In this document: positions 26,687 through 35,641 of the stretch, one piece after another | Layout of the letters: each line of letters begins with the position of its first letter | Numbering within the stretch: the stretch's first letter is position 1 | Source: Streptomyces marianii | GTDB lineage: Bacteria > Actinomycetota > Actinomycetes > Streptomycetales > Streptomycetaceae | Direction of reading: 5' to 3' | NCBI RefSeq assembly: GCF_005795905.1 | Contig: NZ_VAWE01000001.1 | Coordinates: 1,054,001-1,118,000, forward strand | DNA: 64,000 bases | The notes under the pieces: generated by a model | Database searches by the model: none | What the model saw: the letters and a program-made list of their open reading frames with translations, nothing else | Told to the model about the DNA's origin: nothing | Made by a program: the position numbers and the translations under genes

Positions 26687-28933
26687 TCACTGGCCCATCG
26701 ACTTGTCGGCGTCTTCCATGCCGTTCTGGTACCACTGCTCGGTGATCGTCTGGAGGTGGTCCTCGAACTCGCCGGGGCTCCTGTCCAGCTCCGTCTCCGT
26801 GAGCCCGCGATGTATCGCCATCCCGCGCAACATGCCGTACATCTGCTTCTGGCCCTCGTCGTAATGCTTGATCATGTTTTCGCGGGTCGCGGCGTCGACC
26901 TTGGCGTTCTCGTCGTTCAGGTTCGCGCTCAGACCCCAGTCAATCGAGCGCTGGACCCCATCGCCGACGATCGGGATGGGAGTCAGCAGCCCACCATACA
27001 CGTGGTAGTTGACCATCTTGTTCCAGTTGTTGGCGTCCTTCTCCGCCTGCCCCAGGTCATAGATGACGTCGCCGCGCACACCGTCGAGGTGACCGAGCGC
27101 CGACGCGGACTGCTTGACCCAGGCCCGCAGCTCCGGGTCCTCCTTGCGGAAGGACTCCTCCGGGAAGCGTGACAGCCCCTCGCCGATCACGGCGGTCTGC
27201 GAACCGTGGATGGCCTTGAAGGCGTTGGGGTCCTCGGCCGTGGAGCGGATGATCCGGGTGAGGTCGCCGCGGTCGATCTCCAACTGATTGAAGTCGGTCG
27301 GGCCGTCCATCTTCTTGCCGAGGATCTGGTGCACGTCGGAGCCGTAGTCGGCGATCATGTCGGCCATCGGCAGTCGCATGGAAACGGGGATGGCGCTCTG
27401 GTTCGTCCTGAGCTCCTTCGTGTACTCGCCCATCACCCGCTCGAAGATCGCGGTCTCGGCGCCGTCGTGGTGAGCCGGCACCGGGTGCATCGGCGAGCCG
27501 GGGGCACGGCCGGTGGCGGCGGCCTCGAGCGCGAGACCGAGCTCGGCTCGGGCCGAGCTGTGCTGCAGCTCCCCCGGCATCTTGCTCTCGACCTCGCCGC
27601 CGGGCCACTTCCGGTCGTCCAGGAAGTACTTCAGGTTGTCGGTGGTGTTCGGGTCGAAGTAGTGGGTGGCGGCGGACGGGTTGCGGCTCATGGCGTTCAG
27701 CAGGCCCTTCATCGGGTCCTCCTGCGTGCCCTGCCAGTTCTTCATATGGCCGTCGTACGGGTCGTCCGTGTGCGTCTCCCAGTCCCGGATGGTCTCGGCG
27801 ACCTCTGTGAGGAAGGCCTCGCTGTACACCGGGTCGCCCTCGTCCTTCTGCCAGGGCGAGGACTTCTCCTTGGGGTCCTTGTTCGGGTCGTAGACCTGCA
27901 GGCCGTCGTTGTCCGCGGCCATCAGCTTGGTCAGCGCGCTGAGCCCCGCCGCTCCGCCGCCCAGCTGCCCCGGGTGCCGGTTCGGAAGGCCGTTGCCGTC
28001 ACGGGCCACGGCGATGAGGCGGTCGGTCCAGGCAGAGGTGACGCCGCCGGGGGAACCGAGCGGCGAATCGGGTCCTGTGGCGGTGGCGAGGCTCCCGGAC
28101 AGCGCCCGGTAGAGGCGGGCGTCGGTCGCGGAGAGCTGGCCGTCGCGTCCGCCGTGCTCCAGGCTGCTGGCCAGCAGAAGTACGGCCTCCTGCTGCTCCC
28201 GACCGTTGAAGCTGAGGTTGGTCATGAGCTCGGCGGAGAACGCCGGCGATCCCTGGCCGTCCTCCACGAGCCTCAGCAGCCGCTCGCGCTCCTTGTCGTC
28301 GAGGTGCTCCCAGCGGGCGTAGAGCTTGGCGGCCTCCCGGCCGTTCTCCGCCTGCTGCTTCTCCTCCTCGCGCAGCCTCTTCGCGTCGGCGATTCCTCCG
28401 AGGTCGGTGCTACCGAAGTCGTTCGGATGGTTCTTGATCAGCGCGCGCAAGCCCCAGGCGCATAGCTCGTCCGCCTCGGCGGCACGCTTAAGGATGCCCT
28501 CGATCTTGCCGCGCAGCGCCTCGAACTGCGCCTCGGTGGCCACCGGTTCCGTACCGTCGGCCGACCGGCGGTCCGGGTGGACGCGGTGGCTGATCACACC
28601 GTTGGGGTAGATGGTGATGCCCGGCGGAGGGTTCTCGTACGTCGCCTTCAGGTCGTCCTGGGCCGACTTGAGCAGGGTGTGCGCGTCCTGGAGGAGGTCG
28701 CGGACGGACTCGGCCTCGGTGACCGCGTCACCGAACTCCTTCGCCGTCTTCGTGACGAAGCCCTTCGTCACCGAGGCGTTCTCGCCCCGCCAGGTCGACT
28801 TATCCGCCTTCGTCTTCATCGCCGACGCCTCCGTCTTGAGGGCATTCAGCTTGGCGATCATCTCCGTCCACTGGGTTACCGCGGTCTGCGCCGGCCCCAG
28901 CTTGGCGTTCAGGAGCTGTTCGAACGTGGGCAT
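26687..28933 (-). CDS. Large WXG-headed protein, DUF6571-like, 748 aa; probable type VII secretion substrate
   Basis: The first 100 residues form a helical hairpin like a WXG/LXG head: FEQLLNAKLGPAQTAVTQWTEMI, a turn with STWRGENAS (W-R-G) near residue 48, then a second helix. The remaining 640 residues resemble the actinobacterial DUF6571 family (LDDKERERLLRLVEDGQGSP, YNRLLNAM-type repeats, IADYGSDVHQILGKKM), ending with a hydrophobic-turn segment VYGGLLTPIPIVGDGVQRSID. The length fits. Such proteins sit in operons with small WXG partners, as here (gene at 28943). Secretion through an ESX-like machine is inference; no EccC-type ATPase lies in the window. Confidence 0.65.
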   Translation of the reverse strand: MPTFEQLLNAKLGPAQTAVTQWTEMIAKLNALKTEASAMKTKADKSTWRGENASVTKGFVTKTAKEFGDAVTEAESVRDLLQDAHTLLKSAQDDLKATYENPPPGITIYPNGVISHRVHPDRRSADGTEPVATEAQFEALRGKIEGILKRAAEADELCAWGLRALIKNHPNDFGSTDLGGIADAKRLREEEKQQAENGREAAKLYARWEHLDDKERERLLRLVEDGQGSPAFSAELMTNLSFNGREQQEAVLLLASSLEHGGRDGQLSATDARLYRALSGSLATATGPDSPLGSPGGVTSAWTDRLIAVARDGNGLPNRHPGQLGGGAAGLSALTKLMAADNDGLQVYDPNKDPKEKSSPWQKDEGDPVYSEAFLTEVAETIRDWETHTDDPYDGHMKNWQGTQEDPMKGLLNAMSRNPSAATHYFDPNTTDNLKYFLDDRKWPGGEVESKMPGELQHSSARAELGLALEAAATGRAPGSPMHPVPAHHDGAETAIFERVMGEYTKELRTNQSAIPVSMRLPMADMIADYGSDVHQILGKKMDGPTDFNQLEIDRGDLTRIIRSTAEDPNAFKAIHGSQTAVIGEGLSRFPEESFRKEDPELRAWVKQSASALGHLDGVRGDVIYDLGQAEKDANNWNKMVNYHVYGGLLTPIPIVGDGVQRSIDWGLSANLNDENAKVDAATRENMIKHYDEGQKQMYGMLRGMAIHRGLTETELDRSPGEFEDHLQTITEQWYQNGMEDADKSMGQ

Positions 28934-28942
28934 GAGAGCTCC

Positions 28943-29404
28943 TTACCGGAAGAACTGACTGATCTTGGACACCGGTACGGCTCCGTCGTCGCCGGGCGCG
29001 ACCGGGCCGACGATGCGCAACTGCGCCGCGATCCAGTCGTCGTCGGCCTTCGCGGACTTCTTCGTGAAGTTCAGGTGGTTGGAGATGTGCGCACATGCCT
29101 GGAGCAGGGTCCTGACCTGTGTCTCCCAGGTCCCGTTGACCTCGCTCAGGGCGGCGCCCGCGTCGAAGCCGTCGCCCTTCAGGCCGCTCGCCGCGGTCTC
29201 GCTCGCCGCGCCGGCGTGCTTCCCGCCCGCCTGGAGCCCGTTGAACAGGCCGTACGCGGCGTGGCCGATCGCACCCAGGTCGTCATCCTCGATGACGTAG
29301 TCCGCCGATCCCTTCGCCGGCGTCGAGCCGCCCGTACCGCCGGCCTGGTTCAGTCTCATGGCGGCGGCCGCCTTGACCGCGGCCCACTCACCCTCGAACG
29401 ACAT
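28943..29404 (-). CDS. WXG-like small helical protein, 153 aa; first gene of operon
   Basis: I place the start at ATG 29404 (MSFEGEWAAVKAAAAMRLNQ); the longer open frame upstream is not protein-like. The protein is helical, with a central conserved-looking LGAIGHAAYGLFNGLQAGGKH, a G-T-W motif in ALSEVNGTWETQVRTLLQAC near residue 105, and FTKKSAKADDDWIAAQLRIV at the end. It ends 9 bp before the large DUF6571-like gene. Small partners of this kind help export of long WXG proteins in ESX systems. Confidence 0.7.
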   Translation of the reverse strand: MSFEGEWAAVKAAAAMRLNQAGGTGGSTPAKGSADYVIEDDDLGAIGHAAYGLFNGLQAGGKHAGAASETAASGLKGDGFDAGAALSEVNGTWETQVRTLLQACAHISNHLNFTKKSAKADDDWIAAQLRIVGPVAPGDDGAVPVSKISQFFR

Positions 29405-29684
29405 CGTCGCCACCCCCGCGTCTTGACGGTCGGAATCGCGCCGTCGGCCATGGGCACCGCACAGGGCCCACAGGCCGAGCAAGAGTAATCGATCATACAT
29501 ACGGGCACTTCCGACCTGGCCGACCTTCACTCCTCCCGCACGAGAGAAGCCCACATCAGCGATGGACGCGGAGCCGAGACACGGCAGGGAGTATGTGGGG
29601 AACCTTCGATCGCGGTCCCCAACTGGTCCCCGACCGGTCCCCAGAACGGTCAAGGGGTTTGACGACAGGCTCTGAGCTTGTTCT

Positions 29685-30528
29685 TTATGGTGCGACCGCG
29701 TGGCGTTCGGCTTTGGTCTTGGGCCGCTTGACTGTTTTGCCCACGTCGTAGCGGGTGGCGGGGTGCCGGTTCTTCGAGCCGAGCGGTCTGCCGGGGCCGG
29801 GTCTGTTGGGTTTCGGCGCACGGGCCGGGCAGGGGAAGTTGCTGCGGAGGTTCCTGAACCCTCGGCGGACTCGGGCCGGGGTGAGCCGTCCGGGCTCGGC
29901 CGGCTTCTCCCAGGGGCGGCGGAGGTCAGCGGCGAGTGGCCGGGTGAGGCGGAGTTGCGTGTGGGCGGCGATGACCAGCCAGGTCCACCGGTCCGCCGCC
30001 TCGGGGGTGCGAAGTTTCGGACGGGTCCAGCCCAGCGTCTGTTTGATCATCCGGAAGGTGTGCTCGAGATCGAATCTGCGAAGGAACGCCTGTCAGCGCA
30101 GGTCGACGTCATCGCCCGGCAGGCGGTGGCCGACGACCACAGCCAGACGGGGAGTGGGTCGTGGCCCCCAGGCAAGCGGTCGACCTCCAGCCGGATCACG
30201 GTGCCCTCGATGACGGGCAGTTCGCCGGTGTGGTCAATCCACGCGGAGCGGGTGGTCAGCCGGGGATGGATGCGGTCCCAGGCCATCGCGCGGGCGGTGC
30301 CGTAGCGGTCGGTGACCTGCACGGTCGCGGCATCGGGCTCGCCCCAGGTGTCGGGCCTGGCGAAGCGGAACTCCTTGCCGTGCTTGGGCGGCCGCCCGCC
30401 CTGTGGCGGCGAGACCCACGGGACCGGGACGAGCTTGCGCATCACGCGGTCCGTGCGCATCCGCCCCAGCACCTCCACAGGCAGTCCTTCCAGCAGGTAG
30501 GCCATGCGTGGGGCGTCGTAGCCGGCGT
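29685..30528 (-). pseudogene. NF041680-type transposase, 3' part, cut by IS701 and frameshifted
   Basis: Downstream of the IS701 insertion the gene continues as DAGYDAPRMAYLLEGLPVEV, RMRTDRVMRKLVPVPWVSPP, SAWIDHTGELPVIEGTVIRL and stops matching at WLWSSAT. It resumes in another frame with DVDLR, a TGA where Trp is expected, and QAFLRRFDLEHTFRMIKQTL, then the conserved end LRTPEAADRWTWLVIAAHTQ, RPLAADLRRPWE and RVRRGFRNLRSNF. The frame change (about 30120) and nonsense codon make it inactive even without the IS701 insertion. Confidence 0.8.
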
Positions 30529-30532
30529 CTAA

Positions 30533-31919
30533 TACTGCAACCGCATGTGGCGTGACGGAGTGTCGTGTTGGTCGTTGGGCTGACTGTGTGATGAATCGCT
30601 GACGGTCGCGCAGATCGAGGACTGGTCCGACGGGATAGCTGGTCTCCATGCCCGGTTCGCAGGACGTTTTGGCAGGTCGGAGCCGCGTGAGCGGGCGCTG
30701 GACTACCTGTCCACCTTGCTCTCGCCGCTGGAGAAGAAGAACGGGTGGACGCTGGCGGAGCAGGCCGGCCAGCGTCGGCCGGACGGTTTCCAGAGACTGC
30801 TGAACTTCGCCGACTGGGACGAGCACGCGGTCCGTGACGACATCCGTGACTTCGTCGTCGAGACGATCGGAGCGAAGGATGCGGTCCTGATCGGGGACGA
30901 CACCGGGTTTTTGAAGAAGGGCGTCAAGTCAGCCGGAGTCCAGCGGCAGTACTCCGGCACGGCCGGACGCACGGAGAACTGCCAGATCGGCACGTTCCTG
31001 GCCTATGCCTCCGCCGCGGGCCGGGCCTTGATCGACCGCGAGCTGTACATCCCGGTCTCCTGGACGGACGACCGCGAGCGGTGCCGGGCGGCCGGGATCG
31101 GTGACGAGGTCCCGTTCGCCACGAAGATCGAGCACTTCAAGTGGATGCTGCAACGCGCGATCGACGCACGCGTCCCCTTCGCCTGGGTCACCGCAGATGA
31201 GGCATACGGCCAGGTCAAGCACCTGCGGGCCTGGCTGGAGGAACGGCACGTCGCCTACGTGCTGGCCACCAAAGTCAATGACACAGTGACCACCGCCGAC
31301 GGCACCGACGCCGAGGTCCGTGCGCTGATCACCCGCCTGCCCCGGCAGGCATGGAAGCGGATCTCCGCCGGTGCGGGCGCGCACGGCCAGCGATTCCACG
31401 ACTGGGCCCGGATCGCGATCCGGGCCCAGTGGGTGGACGGTTTCGGGCACTGGGTCCTGGCCCGCCGCAACATCAGCGACCCCACCGAGATCGCCTACTA
31501 CGTCTGCTACGGGCCCGTCACCTCGCGGCTGAAAGACCTGGTCAGGACCGCCGGAGCGCGATGGCAGGTAGAGGAATGCTTCCAGACCGCCAAGGGAGAA
31601 TGCGGCCTGGACCACTACCAGGTCCGTCTCTACCGGGCCTGGTACCGGCACATCACCCTCGCGATGGCCGCCCTCGCCTACCTGACCGCCATCCGCGCCA
31701 CAGAAGCCGCAAAAGGGGCAGCCCAGACGACGAGCGAGGCCTCATACCCCTCAGCGTCCCGGAGATCCGCCGGATGATCGGGCACGTCGTCATCACACCC
31801 CAACGCCACACCAACGAGCATCGTCTGCGCTGGTCACACTTCCGACGCCGTAGCCAAGCCCGAGCCCGCCGCTGCCACTACCAACGCCGAGGCCACGACC
31901 CACACATGCGGTTGCAGTA
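30533..31919 (+). mobile_element. IS701-family insertion sequence (1,387 bp)
   Basis: Inverted ends TACTGCAACCGCATGTG (30533) and CACATGCGGTTGCAGTA (to 31919) are perfect over 17 bp. A 4-bp target duplication CTAA lies at 30529-30532 and 31920-31923, matching the YTAR target of IS701. Joining the flanks restores the frame ILVVLDAGYDAPR of the host transposase gene, proving the insertion point. Confidence 0.93.
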
Positions 31920-31923
31920 CTAA
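30598..31923 (+). pseudogene. IS701-family transposase, frameshifted near its 3' end
   Basis: The DDE transposase is recognisable through QIEDWSDGIAGLHARFAGRF, YLSTLLSPLEKKNGWTLAEQ, FVVETIGAKDAVLIGDDTGF (first Asp), FAWVTADEAYGQ (second Asp) and RWQVEECFQTAKGECGLDHY (Glu). Sequence like the family N-terminus extends upstream of the first TTG (30716) to about 30598, where no ATG, GTG or TTG is found; a CTG start or an altered 5' end is possible. Near 31735 the frame ends early (stop at 31775-31777) while family-like sequence PLSVPEIRRMIGHVVITPQR and LRWSHFRRRSQARARRCHY continues in another frame. The enzyme is probably defective. Confidence 0.8.
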
Positions 31924-32500
31924 GACGACCAGGATGTCGCGGTCGCCCACCGTCCAGCGGCCCATGTCGATGAGGTTCTCGACCACACGACGGACCTGGG
32001 CCGCGGTGACCTCGGCGACGTCGTCGGTCGGCCCGAGCCTTAGCGCGTCCAGGATCTGGCACCATGAGGACCGGCCCGGCTCCAAAGCGGCGACGAACGA
32101 GTAGGGCCAGCCAGGCACGAACTGATCCGAGGACCGGCCGCTGCGGCCGTAGACGTGACAGAACAAGCGGTCCGGATTGGTCGGCGCATCGGGTCGGAGC
32201 CAGTGGGTGACGTCCACCGCCAGGACCAAGCGCCCGTCAGTGGCCTCGGGTTGCGGCAGCCCCGCCAGCACCTGCCGCAACCGCGGCGCATCCACGTTTC
32301 CCCCGGTTCAGCGCGTCGTACATCGCACCATGCCCGCGTCGATGCTCGGCCGTCAACGTCAGATCCACCGGCGCAGTCACCGGCCCGTTCTCGCACAGCA
32401 TCGCGTCGAACAGCTCGAACAGCGTGTCACCGCGCCGGGACGGGCACGAGTAGAGCCCTCCCGGAAGTGTGACGCGAAGTCGAACGCATCGCGCCGGGCG
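31924..32500 (-). pseudogene. NF041680-type transposase, 5' part, frameshifted
   Basis: This is the beginning of the gene whose end is at 29685-30528. The first segment GGLYSCPSRRGDTLFELFDA, MLCENGPVTAPVDLTLTAEH and RRGHGAMYDALNRG is in one frame; near 32295 it moves to a second frame, DAPRLRQVLAGLPQPEATDG, LVLAVDVTHWLRPDAPTNPD, RLFCHVYGRSGR and GWPYSFVAALEPGRSSW. It then runs into the IS701 end. The start codon is not certain; homologues begin just before the Tyr-Cys segment. Confidence 0.75.
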
Positions 32501-32666
32501 TCGTCGTGCAGCAAACTCACCTCTGCGGCCTTCGTATGAACCTGATTCCGTGGCGGAACGCAGGATCATGCGAGGGCCGTCCGCCTGTCCGGCGAATCCC
32601 CAGGTGAGTGACGTCGCACGACGCGCTGTTCGAGCTCGGAGGTTGAAGAACTAGCTAAGAGCCGCC

Positions 32667-33080
32667 ATGACCAACCTCATCAGGGACCAGAACATGGCCG
32701 GCCTCCTCCAACACCGCCCAGACGCGGCCCGCACCTGCTATGCCAACGGCGCCCATGTGGCCGCCATCATCATGCTCGGCAGCCTCCTCGAAGGCGTCCT
32801 CGTCCATGTCGTCCACGAGCGCAACGCCTCGCTGCTCGGCCCTACGTCCCCGGACAGGGTGAGCCTGGATACCCTGATCAAGACCTGTCACGACGCCTGC
32901 TGGATCGGGGCCGACGTCGAACGCCTCTGCCACGAGTTGCGCAAGTACCGCAACTTCGTACACCCCCGCGCCGAGATCCGGGAAGCTCACGCCCGGGACC
33001 GCGACACCCCGGACATGTGCTGGCCCGTAGTCAACGCGGTCCTAAACGACCTCGCCGGCTCCCAGCCCAAGGCAGCCTGA
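32667..33080 (+). CDS. Small HEPN-like protein, 137 aa
   Basis: ATG 32667 follows AAGAG. The protein is all-helical in appearance: YANGAHVAAIIMLGSLLEGV, then a final region ERLCHELRKYRNFVHPRAEI. The R-x(n)-N-x-x-H arrangement (RNFVHP) is the hallmark of HEPN folds, whose members are often RNases in toxin and phage-defence systems, though many only bind. No antitoxin gene is evident next to it. It stands alone between a decayed transposase and the repeated block, so it may be a cargo remnant. The family name is not certain. Confidence 0.5.
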   Translation: MTNLIRDQNMAGLLQHRPDAARTCYANGAHVAAIIMLGSLLEGVLVHVVHERNASLLGPTSPDRVSLDTLIKTCHDACWIGADVERLCHELRKYRNFVHPRAEIREAHARDRDTPDMCWPVVNAVLNDLAGSQPKAA

Positions 33081-33336
33081 TCACCCGAACCGCACCGTCC
33101 CGCGCGCAGCTCGTCAGACGAGTCTGAGCACGGGGCGGCCGTCCGGCATCGCCAGCAGCTCCCGCACTCGCGTCGTCTGCTGCGGCCCAACCGCATGACC
33201 ACCATCACTGCAGTCACCCTCACCCGGGAGCGTCAGCGCCGAAGAAGCTCAATACGTCATTTGCACCCGAGTGAGCTGATGAAGGACGAAGAAGGAGCCC
33301 CGCCGGCGAACCAGCGAGGCACCTCCGGGTGCGTGC

Positions 33337-33538
33337 TCATGAACTCACGACGCGCGTTCGGACGACAACCGAGGACGAACCCGCCCTGGACGGCAAGGGC
33401 ACGAACCGTTGGGCACTCACCGAAGGCTCCCGCCGGGACGAGGCCATCCAGAGTACGCAGCGCACGATCACCCTCCTTGGCCGAAAGGCGAGCCAGCAGG
33501 GTCACGACCCTGCCCAGCTCGTCCTCATCCGACGTCAC
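33337..33538 (-). pseudogene. Small ORF of repeated block, copy 1 (frame changed)
   Basis: GTG 33538 overlaps the stop of the metallo-beta-lactamase gene by 4 bp (GTGA). The first 30 codons (VTSDEDELGRVVTLLARLSA) match the other two copies. After RTLDG the match continues in a different frame, SVSAQRFVPLPSRAGSSSVV to a stop at 33337-33339, so a single-base change shifted this copy; the open frame itself runs on to 33257. Function unknown. Confidence 0.45.
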
Positions 33539-34779
33539 CGATCGCCCGCCAGGTCGAGATCGTGCTCGGGTGTCCCGGCAGGCGTCTGCGTCAGCTTCGG
33601 CCGGCGCCACGGATGAGCGATGGGCTGGGACACTCCACGCCACCAAGCATCCGCGGGCAGCTTCCTCACCGGCTCGAACGGCTCACCAGGACGCGGGAAC
33701 GCCACCGCCTGCCCCGCCTCCTCCGCCGCGTCCTTCGTCCATTCCCCCGGCTCCGCCCACGCGTGCAGAGACAGGTTGAAGGTCGCCCAGTGGATCGGCA
33801 GCATCACACCGGACGGGGCACCTCCCTGCAGGTCAAGGTGGGTCTGGACCCCCTGCGCGGGGGTCATGTGAATGTCTGGCCACCCACCAGGCAGCGGCGT
33901 ATAGTCCGTGTGGTTCTTGGGCCAGTACTCGCTGTAAGCCCCGATCTGGATCATGGTCGCGTCGAACGGCCCGTGCTCCCGGCCGATGTCCCGGAAGCCG
34001 GGGAAATACCCCGTGTCACCGCTGTGGTAGATCCGGTGACCGGACGGTCCTTCGACGGCCCAGGACGCCCAGAGCGTGTGCTGCTGGTTGCGCAGCCCGC
34101 GGCCGCAGAAGTGGCGGGCCGGTGTGGCGGTCAGCCGCAGGCCGTCCACCTGCGTCGACTCGTGCCAGTCCAGTTCCCTCAGGCGGCTCTCGGCGACCCC
34201 CCAGCGCTCCAGGTGCGCCCCCACGCCCAGCGGCACCGCGAAGAGCGTGTCCGTCGAGGTCAGAGCTCGGATCGCGGGCAGGTCGAGGTGGTCGTAGTGG
34301 TCGTGGGAGATGACGACCACGTCGACCGGGCCGAGCGCGGCCAGCGGCAGCGGCACGGCGTGGAGCCGCTTCGGTCCGGCGAACGCGAACGGTGAGCAGC
34401 GCCGGCCCCAGACCGGGTCGAAGAGCACCCGCTTGCCGTCGATCTCGGCAAGCACGCTGGAGTGGCCCATCCAGGTGAGCCGCAGCCCGGAGACGGGGGG
34501 CTGCGCGAGGTCCTCGAGTGTGGTCGGATGCAGGGGTATCGGGCCGGCAGGGCCGCGGCGCCTCCGGGCCTCTTTCCGGAAGTAGGTCTTCGCGAACTCG
34601 AGTGTCGATCCGGACGGTCTGGTCCGGGCTCCCACGGGGTTCTGGAACACGCCGTCGGCGAAATGGGGCGAGCGGCGGATACGCTCCATCCGCTCTCCGG
34701 CGGGGTCGGCCCCGAAGGCAACGGGCCGCAGCGAACGCAGCCGGGAGCGCAGCGAGTGCGGGGAACCTGCGCCGGTCAC
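33535..34779 (-). CDS. Metallo-beta-lactamase-fold hydrolase, NAPE-PLD/UlaG-like, 414 aa
   Basis: The catalytic region is complete: LTWMGHSSVLAEIDGKRVLFDPVW, metal motif VVISHDHYDHLDLP (HxHxDH), TPARHFCGRG, HRIYHSGDTGYFPGF (Asp ligand) and VMLPIHWATFNLSLHAWAEP (C-terminal His). This set is typical of the N-acyl-phosphatidylethanolamine phospholipase D / UlaG-like group acting on phosphodiester or lactone substrates; the substrate is not predictable. The small ORF overlaps its stop. Two diverged 3' fragments of the same gene lie at 18.1-18.3 and 24.3-24.7 kb, which makes this intact copy the probable chromosomal boundary of the accessory region. Confidence 0.88.
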   Translation of the reverse strand: MTGAGSPHSLRSRLRSLRPVAFGADPAGERMERIRRSPHFADGVFQNPVGARTRPSGSTLEFAKTYFRKEARRRRGPAGPIPLHPTTLEDLAQPPVSGLRLTWMGHSSVLAEIDGKRVLFDPVWGRRCSPFAFAGPKRLHAVPLPLAALGPVDVVVISHDHYDHLDLPAIRALTSTDTLFAVPLGVGAHLERWGVAESRLRELDWHESTQVDGLRLTATPARHFCGRGLRNQQHTLWASWAVEGPSGHRIYHSGDTGYFPGFRDIGREHGPFDATMIQIGAYSEYWPKNHTDYTPLPGGWPDIHMTPAQGVQTHLDLQGGAPSGVMLPIHWATFNLSLHAWAEPGEWTKDAAEEAGQAVAFPRPGEPFEPVRKLPADAWWRGVSQPIAHPWRRPKLTQTPAGTPEHDLDLAGDR

Positions 34780-34921
34780 GGGACCTCCTGAGGTCTTCGG
34801 TTCGTTCCATTATCGGTGGATGCTCGCCCGGACGCCGGGGTCCGTGGAACGGGACGGCGGGCGTCCACGGCAGAGGAAACGTACGAGGCCGGGGAAAAAT
34901 GCCGGGGCCGCGATGGGCGTG

Positions 34922-34949
34922 TGTCACATCCGGCACCACCCCGTCCGTC
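34922..34949 (+). promoter_or_regulatory. ECF41-type sigma factor promoter
   Basis: TGTCACA at 34922-34928, 17 nt, then CGTC at 34946-34949, 40 nt before the ATG of the carboxymuconolactone decarboxylase gene. The published ECF41 consensus is TGTCACA-N16-CGTC, so the spacing is off by one. ECF41 sigma factors (SigJ of mycobacteria) typically control such a gene, which supports the assignment. Confidence 0.65.
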
Positions 34950-34988
34950 GTAGGGGTGAAGCACGGACCTACGACCGAGGAGCCCGCC

Positions 34989-35576
34989 ATGGCCCGCATC
35001 TCCCTCTCCCCGCCCCGCACGCTCTTCTACCGCGCGATGGAGTGGTACTCCAGGCGGACGTACGGGAGGGTCCTCGACCCCGCGAAAGCGCTCGGCCACA
35101 ATCCGAAGGTGCTCCGCTCCGACCTGCGGTTCGAGCTCGCGCTCGCGAGGTGGGACCGGCTGGACGCCGACCTCAAGGCGCTGGCCGTGATGGCGTCGGC
35201 CGCCTCGATCGGCTGCAGCTGGTGCATGGACTTCGGGTACTGGGAGAACGAGCGGCGCGGTATGGACGTCCGCAAGGTACGCGACGTGCCGGTGTGGCGG
35301 GAGAGCGACGCGTACACGCCGCTGGAGCGCGACGTGATGGAGTACGCGGAGGCCATGTCGGCCACTCCTCCGGTGGTCGCCGACGAGTCGGCCGCGCGGC
35401 TGCTGGCGGCCCTGGGCGAGGCGGCGTACGTGGAGCTCACGGCGATGGTCGCGGTGGAGAACCTGCGGTCGCGGATGAACTCCGCGCTCGGCCTGACCAG
35501 TCAGGGCTTCAAGGACCAGTGCGAGGTGCCGGGGGCGGGGGCGGCCGGGGCGGGAACCTCGGGTGAGGCGCGTTGA
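34989..35576 (+). CDS. Carboxymuconolactone decarboxylase family protein (AhpD-like), 195 aa
   Basis: ATG 34989 has GAGGAG 7-8 nt upstream. The redox/proton-relay motif is GCSWCMDFG near residue 77 (Cys-x-x-Cys followed by Asp in place of the usual His-x-x-x-H), within ASAASIGCSWCMDFGYWENE. The AhpD-like fold is supported by KALAVMASAAS and the helical C-terminus with AMVAVENLRSRMNSALGL. In actinobacteria this type of gene is normally next to an ECF41 sigma factor gene; here the promoter is present but no sigma gene follows. A role in handling peroxide or reactive aldehydes is likely from the family. Confidence 0.88.
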   Translation: MARISLSPPRTLFYRAMEWYSRRTYGRVLDPAKALGHNPKVLRSDLRFELALARWDRLDADLKALAVMASAASIGCSWCMDFGYWENERRGMDVRKVRDVPVWRESDAYTPLERDVMEYAEAMSATPPVVADESAARLLAALGEAAYVELTAMVAVENLRSRMNSALGLTSQGFKDQCEVPGAGAAGAGTSGEAR

Positions 35577-35641
35577 CAGGTGACCGACGGCGTCCAGATA
35601 CTGACCGACGGTTCAGTCCGTTGTCGTATCCGGAGGCCTTC

